Of a DNA stretch of 24,015 nt, positions 15,387 to 23,352 are shown piece after piece. The position numbers and the translations under genes are program-made. The DNA is from JBBDWJ01 sp040902925 (GTDB lineage: Bacteria; Acidobacteriota; Terriglobia; Bryobacterales; UBA6623). A model generated the notes under the pieces. It was not told the origin of the DNA. It worked only from the letters and a program-made list of their open reading frames with translations, and made no database searches. The DNA is taken from NCBI GenBank assembly GCA_040902925.1, contig JBBDWJ010000192.1, positions 1 through 24,015 of the forward strand, written 5' to 3'. The stretch's first letter is position 1, and every line of letters begins with the position of its first letter.

Positions 15387-17271
15387 CCGAAAGTGTCCTT
15401 TCGGTAAACCCGTACCAGCGCCACTCGCTCGTCCACCAGATCCTGTTGCGGATCGGAATCGCGAGGCGCCCCTGCGGCTGATAGTACTTTGTCGGCTGGC
15501 TGCCGGAGATCACCGAAAAGCTTCCGCCCAGCCCTATCATGACTCCGCGGCCGAGATTGACGTCGGCGTAGACTCCGCCGTGATGGCCGTTGTCGCGATA
15601 ACGCGAGGCGCGGACATCGTAGAAGGGCGGCACCGCGATCGGAATATCGCTGCGCAACGTTGCGCGCGTGTAGTCGGCCAGGATCTGGAAGCGGCTGTTG
15701 GTTGGGACCCAGGCGAGACTCGCCGACGTGTGGCGGCTTTGGAAATCAAAGTCCACGCCCGGATCGGTGCTCTCGTTGTCGAGAATGGCAAACGAACCGT
15801 TGAGCGTGAGCGTCGAAGCGAGCCGGTAGCGGCCGCGCACCTTGGCCTTGTGATAGTCCATCAGGCCGGTTCGGAAAAACGCTCGGTCGCCGGGCGAGGC
15901 CTCGAAATCAAAGTTGAAGGAAAGCTTCGAGCCAGCCCTCAGGTGGGCGCCGGCGAGGCCTACATGCCGCCGCACCTCGCCTGACGCCGGGCCGAGTTGC
16001 AGAGTCGGCTGCGCCGGCATGGCATCGCCCCATACGTAGCGGTGACCGCCGCGCAGCGACAACATCCGGTTCACGTCGAAGATCACATCGAGCTGATGCT
16101 GGTTGTAGTTCAGCACGAGAAGGCTGCTGTTCAGCGTTTCGAGTTCGGTCTCTGGCGTGGTGTCGAAAGTCTGCTTTAGCAACGACCCGCCGGCGACGTG
16201 GAAGCGGTCGGTCAGCCACGACTGTATGATGCGCACGCGCGAGTGCGGCCGAATTTCGGTGCTCCAGTTTGCCGAGCTGCGCGGCCTGGTGGCGTCGCCC
16301 AACGACTGTTCCAGAACGTTGGTGTAGGGGGACACGGTTTGCAGCAGAAACAGGCTGCCGGAGGCGGCGTGCGAGTAATCCACTTCGATGGACGGCTGGC
16401 TGTAGAGAAACTGCCCGCTGAAGTTGAGGGCCGCCCAGGGCCGCCCCTGCACGACGGCTCGACTGAATATGCCATCTCCTTCGGCGCGATACGTTTGCAG
16501 CAACTGATCGAGGATCAGATCCGTGCCGAGCAGCGGCGTGCGGCGGTTTCCCCGGTTAGTGTCGGAGGTCGAGATGGTCTGAGCATCGTCAAAGCTCGTA
16601 TAGCCCTGCTCGAGCGTGAAGTTGAAGCGTGAAAAATTCAACCGCACGCCGGCTCGGAGCGAGTTCATGCTGTCGTCGAGGCCGGTCGCGACGGGGAATT
16701 CGTTACCGTCGCTGACGAATGTCGTGACGCCGCGGCCCAGCCCATCGCCGAACGTGTACGCGACAAACGGCGAGACTGTGGCGCCCGGCCGGATGCGCAA
16801 CTCGGCGTCGGCTTGGCGCCGCTCGATATCGAACGTCCGCTGGCTGAGCAGAATCCCTTCGCCCAGAAGAGGATTGGCAAACGAGGGCAGGGAATTGAAG
16901 TAGGCCACGTTGCGGTAGCTGAAGTCGAGCGCGTAGACGCCTTGTTTATCCGCGTTGACGTAGGCCGTGTTGTAGGGGTCGCCGCCCCAGGAGAAGGCGC
17001 GAATATCGACCCTGTCGGCGTACTTGCCTCCGGGGTTCACGTAGTGCGCCTGCGCGTCAAACAGCCGCGGGCCCTCGCCGAGATTCACCACGCTACGGTA
17101 AACGTTGGAGTTGCCGCGAACGTCCTGCACCCAGCGGTTGCCCGCCTCGACCGTGAAGGTCAGCTTTTTCTCTTCCACGGGCGAAGGGATTGCGGGTTCG
17201 GTTTCCTGCGCTGGCAATGAAACAGCCGCCGCCAGCAAGCCGGTCCATAGCCATGCGGCGCGCCTCGTCAT
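15334..17271 (-). CDS. MtrB/PioB-like outer-membrane beta-barrel of a porin-cytochrome complex
   Basis: 645 residues: a signal peptide (about 1-21, ending SLPAQ) followed by a long series of alternating, aromatic-rich strands with Asp/Asn/Gly turns. It ends in strands such as HIFSTGFRLEL, as expected for a large transmembrane barrel. The family call rests on size, barrel pattern and location between two decaheme cytochromes; Shewanella MtrB houses MtrA in such a barrel. No cysteine is visible, so the N-terminal CXXC of Shewanella MtrB is absent. I chose the ATG at 17271 because it overlaps the TGA of the decaheme gene by four bases (ATGA), has AAGGA upstream and starts at the signal peptide; the frame continues upstream to 17328 without support. 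Confidence 0.85.
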   Translation of the reverse strand: MTRRAAWLWTGLLAAAVSLPAQETEPAIPSPVEEKKLTFTVEAGNRWVQDVRGNSNVYRSVVNLGEGPRLFDAQAHYVNPGGKYADRVDIRAFSWGGDPYNTAYVNADKQGVYALDFSYRNVAYFNSLPSFANPLLGEGILLSQRTFDIERRQADAELRIRPGATVSPFVAYTFGDGLGRGVTTFVSDGNEFPVATGLDDSMNSLRAGVRLNFSRFNFTLEQGYTSFDDAQTISTSDTNRGNRRTPLLGTDLILDQLLQTYRAEGDGIFSRAVVQGRPWAALNFSGQFLYSQPSIEVDYSHAASGSLFLLQTVSPYTNVLEQSLGDATRPRSSANWSTEIRPHSRVRIIQSWLTDRFHVAGGSLLKQTFDTTPETELETLNSSLLVLNYNQHQLDVIFDVNRMLSLRGGHRYVWGDAMPAQPTLQLGPASGEVRRHVGLAGAHLRAGSKLSFNFDFEASPGDRAFFRTGLMDYHKAKVRGRYRLASTLTLNGSFAILDNESTDPGVDFDFQSRHTSASLAWVPTNSRFQILADYTRATLRSDIPIAVPPFYDVRASRYRDNGHHGGVYADVNLGRGVMIGLGGSFSVISGSQPTKYYQPQGRLAIPIRNRIWWTSEWRWYGFTERTLSDENFHTHIFSTGFRLEL

Positions 17272-18161
17272 CGCAGGAAATCCTTGTTGATGAATGATCC
17301 GTGGATCTTCGAATGACAGACCGTGCAATTGCGGAATCGCGCGGACCTGGTGTCATGGAAGGCCGTCGGCGGACCGCCCAGATTCTGCGGCGTCAGAGTG
17401 TGGCATTCCAGGCAAAGCTGCGAGGTGTTGTGGCGAACGAGCATGCGCGGATTCGCCGATCCGTGGGGCTCGTGGCAGCTCGAGCAGGCGTCGAGCTTCA
17501 CAGGCGCATGCTCGAACGGAAAGGGCCCGCGCTTATCGGTGTGGCACTTCAAGCATGAGACGTCGTTCGCCGCAAACGCCTGCATCGAAGCCGGCGGCGG
17601 GCCGCCGTGGGGGTTGTGGCAGTCGACGCAATCGATGGCGTTTTGCACCAGCCGGTGTGTAAAAGGCCGGTTGAACGCCGCGCGCTCGCTGACGTGACAT
17701 GAGGAGCACAACTCCGTCGCGGCGGCCGTCAGCAACTGGCGCCTTTCCGAGTGATGAACGGAATGACAGGAAGTGCAATCCAGTGTGTTGCGGTAGTGCG
17801 CCCCCATCAGGCGGCCGCGCTGGGTTTCCTGGCCGCTGTGGCATTCCAGGCAGGCTTGGTTGGCTCGGTCGGCGGCGGTATTTTTGAAGCCGAAGATCAG
17901 CGTAGCGTCGGCGCTCTCGGCGTGCGAGCCGCCGGGGCCGTGGCACGATTCGCATTCCTGGCCCTTCCATCGTCCACCTCTGGCTTCGCTGATCTGGTTA
18001 TGCGGGCTTTTGGGGAACGCCAGCGAGATGTCCTCGTGGCAGACGGCGCACATCTCCGTACCGGAGTAGCCGTCCGGAAGGGCCGCGGCGGCTTCGGGTT
18101 CCTGCGGCAGCGCGGGCGCGGCCAGGCAGATCAGCAGCAGTAGTGAGTTCGACCAGCGCAT
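17268..18161 (-). CDS. MtrA/DmsE-family decaheme c-type cytochrome
   Basis: 297 residues with a signal peptide (about 1-19, ending ALPQ) and ten CXXCH sites in order: CAVCH, CESCH, CLECH, CTSCH, CSSCH, CVDCH, CLKCH, CSSCH, CLECH and CTVCH. The spacing, length and opening GTEMCAVCHEDI match the MtrA/DmsE family. In Shewanella these proteins form the heme wire that fills the outer-membrane barrel. Extra His residues between sites would supply bis-His ligation. It is translationally coupled to the barrel gene by the ATGA overlap, which strongly supports a barrel/decaheme complex. The ATG at 18161 has AAGG about seven bases upstream. It appears intact. Confidence 0.94.
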   Translation of the reverse strand: MRWSNSLLLLICLAAPALPQEPEAAAALPDGYSGTEMCAVCHEDISLAFPKSPHNQISEARGGRWKGQECESCHGPGGSHAESADATLIFGFKNTAADRANQACLECHSGQETQRGRLMGAHYRNTLDCTSCHSVHHSERRQLLTAAATELCSSCHVSERAAFNRPFTHRLVQNAIDCVDCHNPHGGPPPASMQAFAANDVSCLKCHTDKRGPFPFEHAPVKLDACSSCHEPHGSANPRMLVRHNTSQLCLECHTLTPQNLGGPPTAFHDTRSARFRNCTVCHSKIHGSFINKDFLR

Positions 18162-18205
18162 CGACGTGCCTTATCCGTGGCGGAAGCGGGAGGCAAGTTG
18201 GAGAA

Positions 18206-18280
18206 GACAGTCACCACCAGGCAATCCAAACAGGGTGGTCGCGGGGTTGTCTCGATCCGCAATCCAGTGTGGTGACTGTC
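18206..18280. repeat. MITE-like inverted repeat inside the cytochrome operon
   Basis: Perfect 12-bp terminal inverted repeats GACAGTCACCAC (18206-18217) and GTGGTGACTGTC (18269-18280) enclose 51 bp with no coding content. The element fills most of the 133-bp gap between the OmcA/MtrC-like and MtrA-like genes. The structure is that of a small non-autonomous element or a large attenuator-like stem. Confidence 0.75.
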
Positions 18281-18294
18281 CCTCCATCATGTGA

Positions 18295-20445
18295 CTACTG
18301 CGCGTGACTGCGATCCACCGAGAACTCCCTGCCCTCGCCGTGGCAGACCGCGCAGGATTCGCCCAGTGTCTGAGAAATGTTCAGGTCCGCGTGGGCGGCG
18401 GCGGACAGATTCGTGTGGCACGACAGGCAAGCCCCAGTTGCGGGAGGCATCGGGTCGATGCGGTCGCGCGGCTGAAGCGACGACAACAGGTTGCCGGCCA
18501 GAGGCAACTGCTGGGTGCCGTCGATATGGCAGGCCGTGCAATTGCGGCGGTCGTTGGGGTAGCGAACCTCATTGTAGTTGTGCGCCGAACCGCCAAAGCC
18601 GTAGACGGTGAAGTCGTAGGTGAGCTCTTCGCCGGTATGGATCTTGTGAATCATCTCCTTGAAGTTGATTCCCTGGGCCGGCCCTTGATCCTCAGGCCTG
18701 ACGACGGCGTCGGTCTCGTTCGGCATGTGGCACAACACGCAGTGCTCGACGTTGTTGCGGTTCGAGCCGTGCAGATCCAGGGCGTTATGGCAGGCGTTGC
18801 ATTTTTCCATCGCCACCACCTTGCGGCGTGGAACCGCCTGCGTATCGGTTACCGGGAAGTAGAATACCTTGTTCTCTCCGGCGTCGCGAATTCCGGTGCG
18901 CTCCTGTTGAGTGCCGGCAAGAATGGTCCCCGACTGGTAGCCCTCGATACCCACCGCCCAGGTGCCGCTGGCATGTTCGGGAATGGGGGCTGCGAAGGTG
19001 TGTGCGAAGGCGCTGCCGCTGGGCACGGCCATGCGGGCATTTTCGGAAACGAACTCCGAGACGTCGCCGTTGGTGGAGCCGCCCATCACCAGCGCCAGCC
19101 GCAGCATGCTGGCGGGCGTGACGGGCTGACCGGCGTCGTTGGTGATCGAAAATCGCACCGTCGGGTTCTGCCCGGGAGCGCTGTTGTCGACGCCCAAAAT
19201 TTCAAAGGTCGTACCGGCCAGCTCTTTGGAGAAGCGATCGATCGTATGGGCGCCTTTGATCGAAAGGTCAAACTCCAGCTCACCTTCCGGGATGTGGCAG
19301 TTGGCGCATTGGTTGTCGGAAATCTGCGGCAGGCCGGCGTGGTTTTCTCCCGTGGCGAAGTTGACGTCGTCGTGGCAGCTTCCGCAGGCGCGGCGGGACG
19401 GATTGGTCAGGTAATTGGTCGGCAGCGCGGTCTGCTCGCGGGAAGCGCCAAGAGAGGCGCGCTGGCGGGAGGGCCCTCCGGCGGCGGCCGGCCGCGACGC
19501 GAGAGCAGCGGCGGCAGAGCCTTCAGGCTCGGCGCCGGTGTGGCAGGTCTCGCAATTGCGCACGTCGGCCGGATAATGAACTGTCGAGTAGTCGTGAACG
19601 CTGCCGCCAAACCCGATGATCTGGTAGGGCGTGCCGGCCTGCACGCTCGGCAGATCGGCGCCGCGGTGGATCTTGTGAATCATCGTGGTCATGTCGACGG
19701 TATTGCCGGTATCAGGGTCCACCGATTGCGGCTGATGGCAGGTGATGCAAAGCGATACCGTGCGGCGCTCGTCGTGTAACGCCAGATTGCCGTGACAGGC
19801 GTTGCAAGCCTGGTCGGAGACGATGTTGCGCGTCGTGGTGACTGCCGAGCCGTCGGGCACGAAATGGAAGGTTACCGATGCGTCGTTGGCACCGAGCTCG
19901 AATTCGCTCAAATCGCGGGCGGCCCAAGCGCCGATCGTGTGCGTCGCGCCGGCGTCGAACCCGGAAGGGGCCCTGGCGGCAAATGTGTAGGTGTACTCGC
20001 CGTCGGCCACCTTTTCAAAAACTCCGCCGGCGTCAAACGACGCCTGGATCTCGGTGACGTTGGTGATGTTGCTGCGCTGCGCCCGCGTCGTATAAGCCGT
20101 GTACAGAGTCTGGCCATTGGGTTGATCGCGGGGAATGACGGCGGCGACCGCGCGGATGCTGATCGGCCCTGGCGTGGTAACGCCCAAGCGGTCCAACGGG
20201 TGCCCGGCGGCGTCTGTCAGCGTGAACCGGAAGCGAATGGTCCCGTCCGCCGCAATCGACGCCTCGTGAATTTCGAACTGCAGTCCCGGGCGGACGAAGT
20301 TGAGTTCCTTCTGCTCTAGGTAGAACGCCTTATCGTTCTTGGTGAAAACGGCCTTCTCCGCTCCCGCCAACATGGCCAAGCTCGCCGCGAGCAGCAGCAG
20401 GAACGCCAGGCGTAGCGTTCCCCACGACTTCCACTTGTCTCCCAT
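18295..20445 (-). CDS. OmcA/MtrC-family decaheme c-type cytochrome
   Basis: 716 residues with ten CXXCH sites: CNACH, CITCH, CETCH, CGSCH and CANCH in the first half; CNACH, CVLCH, CTACH, CLSCH and CAVCH in the second. Both halves repeat the same pattern: a beta-rich domain, then a pentaheme unit with MIHKIH and GFGGS, as in the two-fold OmcA/MtrC fold. Family members are the outermost, cell-surface reductases of metals, electrodes or flavins. The signal peptide (about 1-27, ending MLAGA) has no lipobox cysteine, unlike lipidated Shewanella MtrC/OmcA. An Ala/Ser/Arg-rich stretch of ~35 residues sits between hemes 3 and 4. The ATG at 20445 has AGGAAAGGAAAG just upstream; the frame is open to 20631 but that part is not protein-like. 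Confidence 0.94.
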   Translation of the reverse strand: MGDKWKSWGTLRLAFLLLLAASLAMLAGAEKAVFTKNDKAFYLEQKELNFVRPGLQFEIHEASIAADGTIRFRFTLTDAAGHPLDRLGVTTPGPISIRAVAAVIPRDQPNGQTLYTAYTTRAQRSNITNVTEIQASFDAGGVFEKVADGEYTYTFAARAPSGFDAGATHTIGAWAARDLSEFELGANDASVTFHFVPDGSAVTTTRNIVSDQACNACHGNLALHDERRTVSLCITCHQPQSVDPDTGNTVDMTTMIHKIHRGADLPSVQAGTPYQIIGFGGSVHDYSTVHYPADVRNCETCHTGAEPEGSAAAALASRPAAAGGPSRQRASLGASREQTALPTNYLTNPSRRACGSCHDDVNFATGENHAGLPQISDNQCANCHIPEGELEFDLSIKGAHTIDRFSKELAGTTFEILGVDNSAPGQNPTVRFSITNDAGQPVTPASMLRLALVMGGSTNGDVSEFVSENARMAVPSGSAFAHTFAAPIPEHASGTWAVGIEGYQSGTILAGTQQERTGIRDAGENKVFYFPVTDTQAVPRRKVVAMEKCNACHNALDLHGSNRNNVEHCVLCHMPNETDAVVRPEDQGPAQGINFKEMIHKIHTGEELTYDFTVYGFGGSAHNYNEVRYPNDRRNCTACHIDGTQQLPLAGNLLSSLQPRDRIDPMPPATGACLSCHTNLSAAAHADLNISQTLGESCAVCHGEGREFSVDRSHAQ

Positions 20446-20722
20446 GATCTTTCCTTTCCTGATCCGAATGCCTTCCGACGATGGATATGGGCGAAACATG
20501 ATGCAGAAAGATATGCAAAACCAAGACCGTTTCGAGCGAACGCACCGGCGAGGTAAATCTGACGCCGCGCGGTTAGGAATAGGGTCGAATGACCCAGGCG
20601 CCGGACCGCGCGGCCGGGGGATTTGGCTCACCAGCCCGAGGGCACAGGTTTTCTCCTCTTATCGGCGGCAACGCGGTTGTATATATGAAGGAGAAACGGG
20701 TCAGCAAGGCAATTTGCGCCTG
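20446..20722. other. Gap between the c7 and OmcA/MtrC-like genes
   Basis: 277 bp with no convincing gene on either strand. No hairpin with a U-tract is evident after the c7 stop. It may hold a second promoter for the decaheme genes, but I could not find a good -35/-10 pair. Confidence 0.4.
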
Positions 20723-21085
20723 CTACTTCTTTACGTGGCAAGTGGCGCACTTACCTTTCGAAGCGAAGGCCAAGCCGCCCGTGTGGTGGCAGCCGCCACA
20801 CGACGTTTTGTTGGCCTCGGCAGTCTGGTGCATCTTTTCCTTGTAATTCAGCGGCGCCTTGGACTGCGGAAACAGCTTCTCGTGGCAGGCGGTGCAGTCG
20901 CTCTTGACGCGCTCAGAGTGCTTGGCATGGTCGAAAGTGACGTTGCCCATCTTGGACTCGAAGACGAGCTCTTTGGGTGGTTCCTTTTGTTGCGCGTTCG
21001 ACGGGGTGAGCGTTACCCACGCCAGCGCGAACAGGACCGCAAACAACACCCGCATTGAGTTCACCGTCCATTTCGCCGGTCTCAT
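20723..21085 (-). CDS. Triheme cytochrome c7-type periplasmic cytochrome
   Basis: 120 residues. A signal peptide (about 1-31, ending SNAQ) precedes a short mature protein with three CXXCH sites: CTACH, CGGCH and CATCH. TFDHAKH lies before the first, giving the axial histidines usual in c7/class III cytochromes. Three hemes in about 90 mature residues is the make-up of Geobacter PpcA-type c7 proteins, the soluble periplasmic shuttles. The ATG at 21085 is supported by AGGAGG about eight bases upstream. It is the first gene of the minus-strand cluster and therefore next to the divergent control region. Confidence 0.9.
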   Translation of the reverse strand: MRPAKWTVNSMRVLFAVLFALAWVTLTPSNAQQKEPPKELVFESKMGNVTFDHAKHSERVKSDCTACHEKLFPQSKAPLNYKEKMHQTAEANKTSCGGCHHTGGLAFASKGKCATCHVKK

Positions 21086-21255
21086 GCCAGTTTCCTCCTC
21101 CGGGCGGCAACGTTCGCGCGTTGATCCGCCGAATCGTTCGCCTCCGCGTTTCGCGCCTTAGAAAGGCCCCGGAAGCGAGCACCGCACCCGCGTCCTTGCA
21201 CGCCTTATGCCAAAAGGGGCGCTGCCTCATCGGCTTCCGACCAAACTATCGACTT

Positions 21256-21282
21256 TCGATTGAATCGCGTCTCGATCGAATC
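21256..21282. promoter_or_regulatory. Spaced direct repeat TCGATYGAATC, possible regulator site
   Basis: TCGATTGAATC (21256-21266) and TCGATCGAATC (21272-21282) recur with a 16-bp spacing, i.e. about one and a half helical turns. They lie about 30-55 bp upstream of the candidate -35 box at 21313. Position suits an activator or repressor of the cytochrome genes; no known regulator is identified. Confidence 0.4.
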
Positions 21283-21312
21283 CGCGCTTCCCAATCCGTC
21301 TTGCTCCCGGCT

Positions 21313-21341
21313 TTGCCGCAACCAGCTTGAACGGTTATATA
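21313..21341 (+). promoter_or_regulatory. Candidate sigma-70-type promoter for the CbcL-like/ImcH-like genes
   Basis: TTGCCG (21313-21318), a 17-bp spacer, then TATATA (21336-21341). This is the best-spaced pair found in the divergent region and lies about 200 bp before the proposed start codon. It is a motif-based guess. Confidence 0.4.
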
Positions 21342-21550
21342 TGTATATGCCAGCTTATCGACTCCGGGCAGCCCGATCTGCATAGCGGAGAGTATTGGAG
21401 CTAACGAAGTGTTACAGAGACCCGAACAAATTCCCTAGGGCTGTAGAATAGCAGCGTAGCTTGAAACTGGAAAGCCTTGTGGATGACGAGTTTGGACTAC
21501 TGGTTGCAACCCCGGCAAGGCTCGGTACGGACACAAGTGCAGCATTTGGA

Positions 21551-23344
21551 ATGACGCGTTACTCCAACCTTCGAGTCCTGCGCTTCTCAGGGCTGGCCCG
21601 CTGTCGAGCCGCAATGTCGGCTGCCGGGCTGGCCGCGCTGTTGTGGCTGTTGCCGCAAGCGTTGCCCGGGCAGACATGCAGCGACTGTCACGATAACAAG
21701 CCGGCGTCGCACACGGCGCACGAGAATGTCGATTGCGCCAACTGCCACATCGAGCATTCTGAAATCCCGCACGCAGAAAACGCCACCACCGTAAGCTGCG
21801 GCGTTTGCCACTCCCAGGAGTCCGACCAGACCGCGCTGGGCGTTCACGGCCAGGAGCGCGCCCAGGGCAACGAGGCGGCGCCCGATTGCTCGGTTTGCCA
21901 TGGCAGCGCCCATGAGATCGAGCTTCCTGGCACGACGCGTTTTCGCCGCGCCACGGTCGAGACTTGCGGCATGTGCCACAGCGAGGAGGCCGGGCAGTTC
22001 CAGCAGAGCGTCCATGGCGCATTGCTGGCAAACGGCACGACGCGCGAAGGCCCGACCTGCACGACCTGCCACGGCGAGCACCAGATTCAGCGCCCCTCGG
22101 CGCTCGATCAAGCCGCCGGCGTCCGCAACGTGCGTGACACTTGCGCTTCCTGCCATGCCGATGTGGCGTTGATGTCGCGCTTCGGGCTGCCCACCGACCG
22201 CGTGTTGAGTTTCGATGCCAGCTACCACGGCCTGGCGCTACGCGCCGGTTCGCAGACAGTCGCCAACTGCGGCAGTTGCCATGGCATTCACGCCGTGCTG
22301 CCGTCGAGCGACCCGGGGTCGACGATCCACGCGGACAACCTGAACCAGACCTGCGGCCAGTGTCACCCCGGGGCCGGCGAGCGGTTTCAAATCAGCACTG
22401 TCCACCAGGTCGAAGGCAGCCGCCCGGTGCTTGCCGCGCAGATCATCGAGCAGGTGTATTGGGTGCTCATACCGCTGACGATTGGGCTGATGTTGCTTCA
22501 CCACGCCGGCGATTGGCTTCGAAAAATGCAGCAGCGCGTGCGCGCGGGGGCTGTGGCGTTGCTGGCGGCTCCGCCGGCAATGGAAAAGCGCATGCACCGC
22601 GCCGAAAGGATTCAGCATGGGCTGCTGATTCTATCGTTCATGACTTTGGTATGGACCGGTTTTGCGCTGCGCTACCCCGACGCGTTTTGGGCTTATCCGC
22701 TGGTGGTCTGGGAGGGCAGTTGGCCGGTGCGCGGCATTGTGCATCGCATTGCCGGCGTGGTGATGGTCGCCACCTCGGTTGTTCATGTCGTGACCTTGGT
22801 CGTCAACCGCAAGTTGCGCGGGCACTGGCTGCATCTGCTGCCGCGTGGCAACGATGTTCGAGAAGCCGTTGCGGGCTTCGCGTATAACGTGGGGCTGCGG
22901 CGGGCGGCGCCGCGGATCTCCTCGCACTCCTACATCGAAAAAATAGAGTATTGGGCGGTCGTATGGGGCACCTTGATGATGGGCGTATCGGGCGTGTTGC
23001 TTTGGGCCGATAACTTTGTTTTGAGCTATTTCCCCAAGGGTTTGCTCGACGTGGCCGGCGTATTTCACTACTACGAAGCGGTTCTGGCGGCGCTGGCGAT
23101 TCTGGTGTGGCATTTCTATGCGGTGATTTTCGATCCCGCGGTTTATCCAATGAATCTGGCGTGGCTGACGGGCTATGGTCCGGCGCGGGCCGGGTCCGCG
23201 GAGTCCCAGCCGCCGGTTGCGCCCGCGGGCAAAGCCGTTCGCGGCGCCGATTCCGGCGCGGTGTCTGATTCGGGTGCGGTGTCTGATTCCGATCCGATGT
23301 CTGGTTCCGGCCCTGCCTCTGATACCGAAAAGGAGACCGGCTGA
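21551..23344 (+). CDS. CbcL-like fusion of a nine-heme cytochrome c domain and a membrane cytochrome b
   Basis: 597 residues from the ATG at 21551. After a signal sequence (ending ALPGQ) come nine CXXCH sites: CSDCH, CANCH, CGVCH, CSVCH, CGMCH, CTTCH, CASCH, CGSCH and CGQCH. The C-terminal half has about five membrane helices resembling HydC/FdnI-type cytochrome b, with candidate heme-b histidines in RIQHGLL, VHRIAG, VVHVV and LVWHFY. This combination (nine c hemes plus diheme b) is that of Geobacter CbcL, an inner-membrane quinol-oxidising protein feeding periplasmic cytochromes. The tail is an Asp/Ser-rich, repetitive, probably disordered segment. The start is uncertain: the frame opens at a TTG at 21461, and an ATG at 21614 also precedes the hydrophobic part. 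It is followed eight bases later by the NapC/NirT gene. Confidence 0.88.
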   Translation: MTRYSNLRVLRFSGLARCRAAMSAAGLAALLWLLPQALPGQTCSDCHDNKPASHTAHENVDCANCHIEHSEIPHAENATTVSCGVCHSQESDQTALGVHGQERAQGNEAAPDCSVCHGSAHEIELPGTTRFRRATVETCGMCHSEEAGQFQQSVHGALLANGTTREGPTCTTCHGEHQIQRPSALDQAAGVRNVRDTCASCHADVALMSRFGLPTDRVLSFDASYHGLALRAGSQTVANCGSCHGIHAVLPSSDPGSTIHADNLNQTCGQCHPGAGERFQISTVHQVEGSRPVLAAQIIEQVYWVLIPLTIGLMLLHHAGDWLRKMQQRVRAGAVALLAAPPAMEKRMHRAERIQHGLLILSFMTLVWTGFALRYPDAFWAYPLVVWEGSWPVRGIVHRIAGVVMVATSVVHVVTLVVNRKLRGHWLHLLPRGNDVREAVAGFAYNVGLRRAAPRISSHSYIEKIEYWAVVWGTLMMGVSGVLLWADNFVLSYFPKGLLDVAGVFHYYEAVLAALAILVWHFYAVIFDPAVYPMNLAWLTGYGPARAGSAESQPPVAPAGKAVRGADSGAVSDSGAVSDSDPMSGSGPASDTEKETG

Positions 23345-23352
23345 GCCGCCCC

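Larger units (their letters stand above)
21086..21550. promoter_or_regulatory. Divergent control region of the electron-transfer locus
   Basis: 465 bp between the start codons of the c7 gene (minus) and the cytochrome b/c fusion (plus). It contains no convincing gene. It holds a spaced direct repeat and a plausible plus-strand promoter, listed separately, plus the AT-rich island TATATATGTATAT, which could serve both directions. Both halves of the locus are likely to be controlled from here. Confidence 0.6.

Noticed and set aside
18304..19779. A 491-codon open frame on the plus strand across the OmcA/MtrC-like gene
   Set aside because: The minus strand has ten CXXCH sites and a full fold. The opposite frame is a compositional shadow.
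20589..20846. Plus-strand frame in the c7/OmcA gap
   Set aside because: Most of it is antisense to the c7 gene and the rest has no recognisable content.
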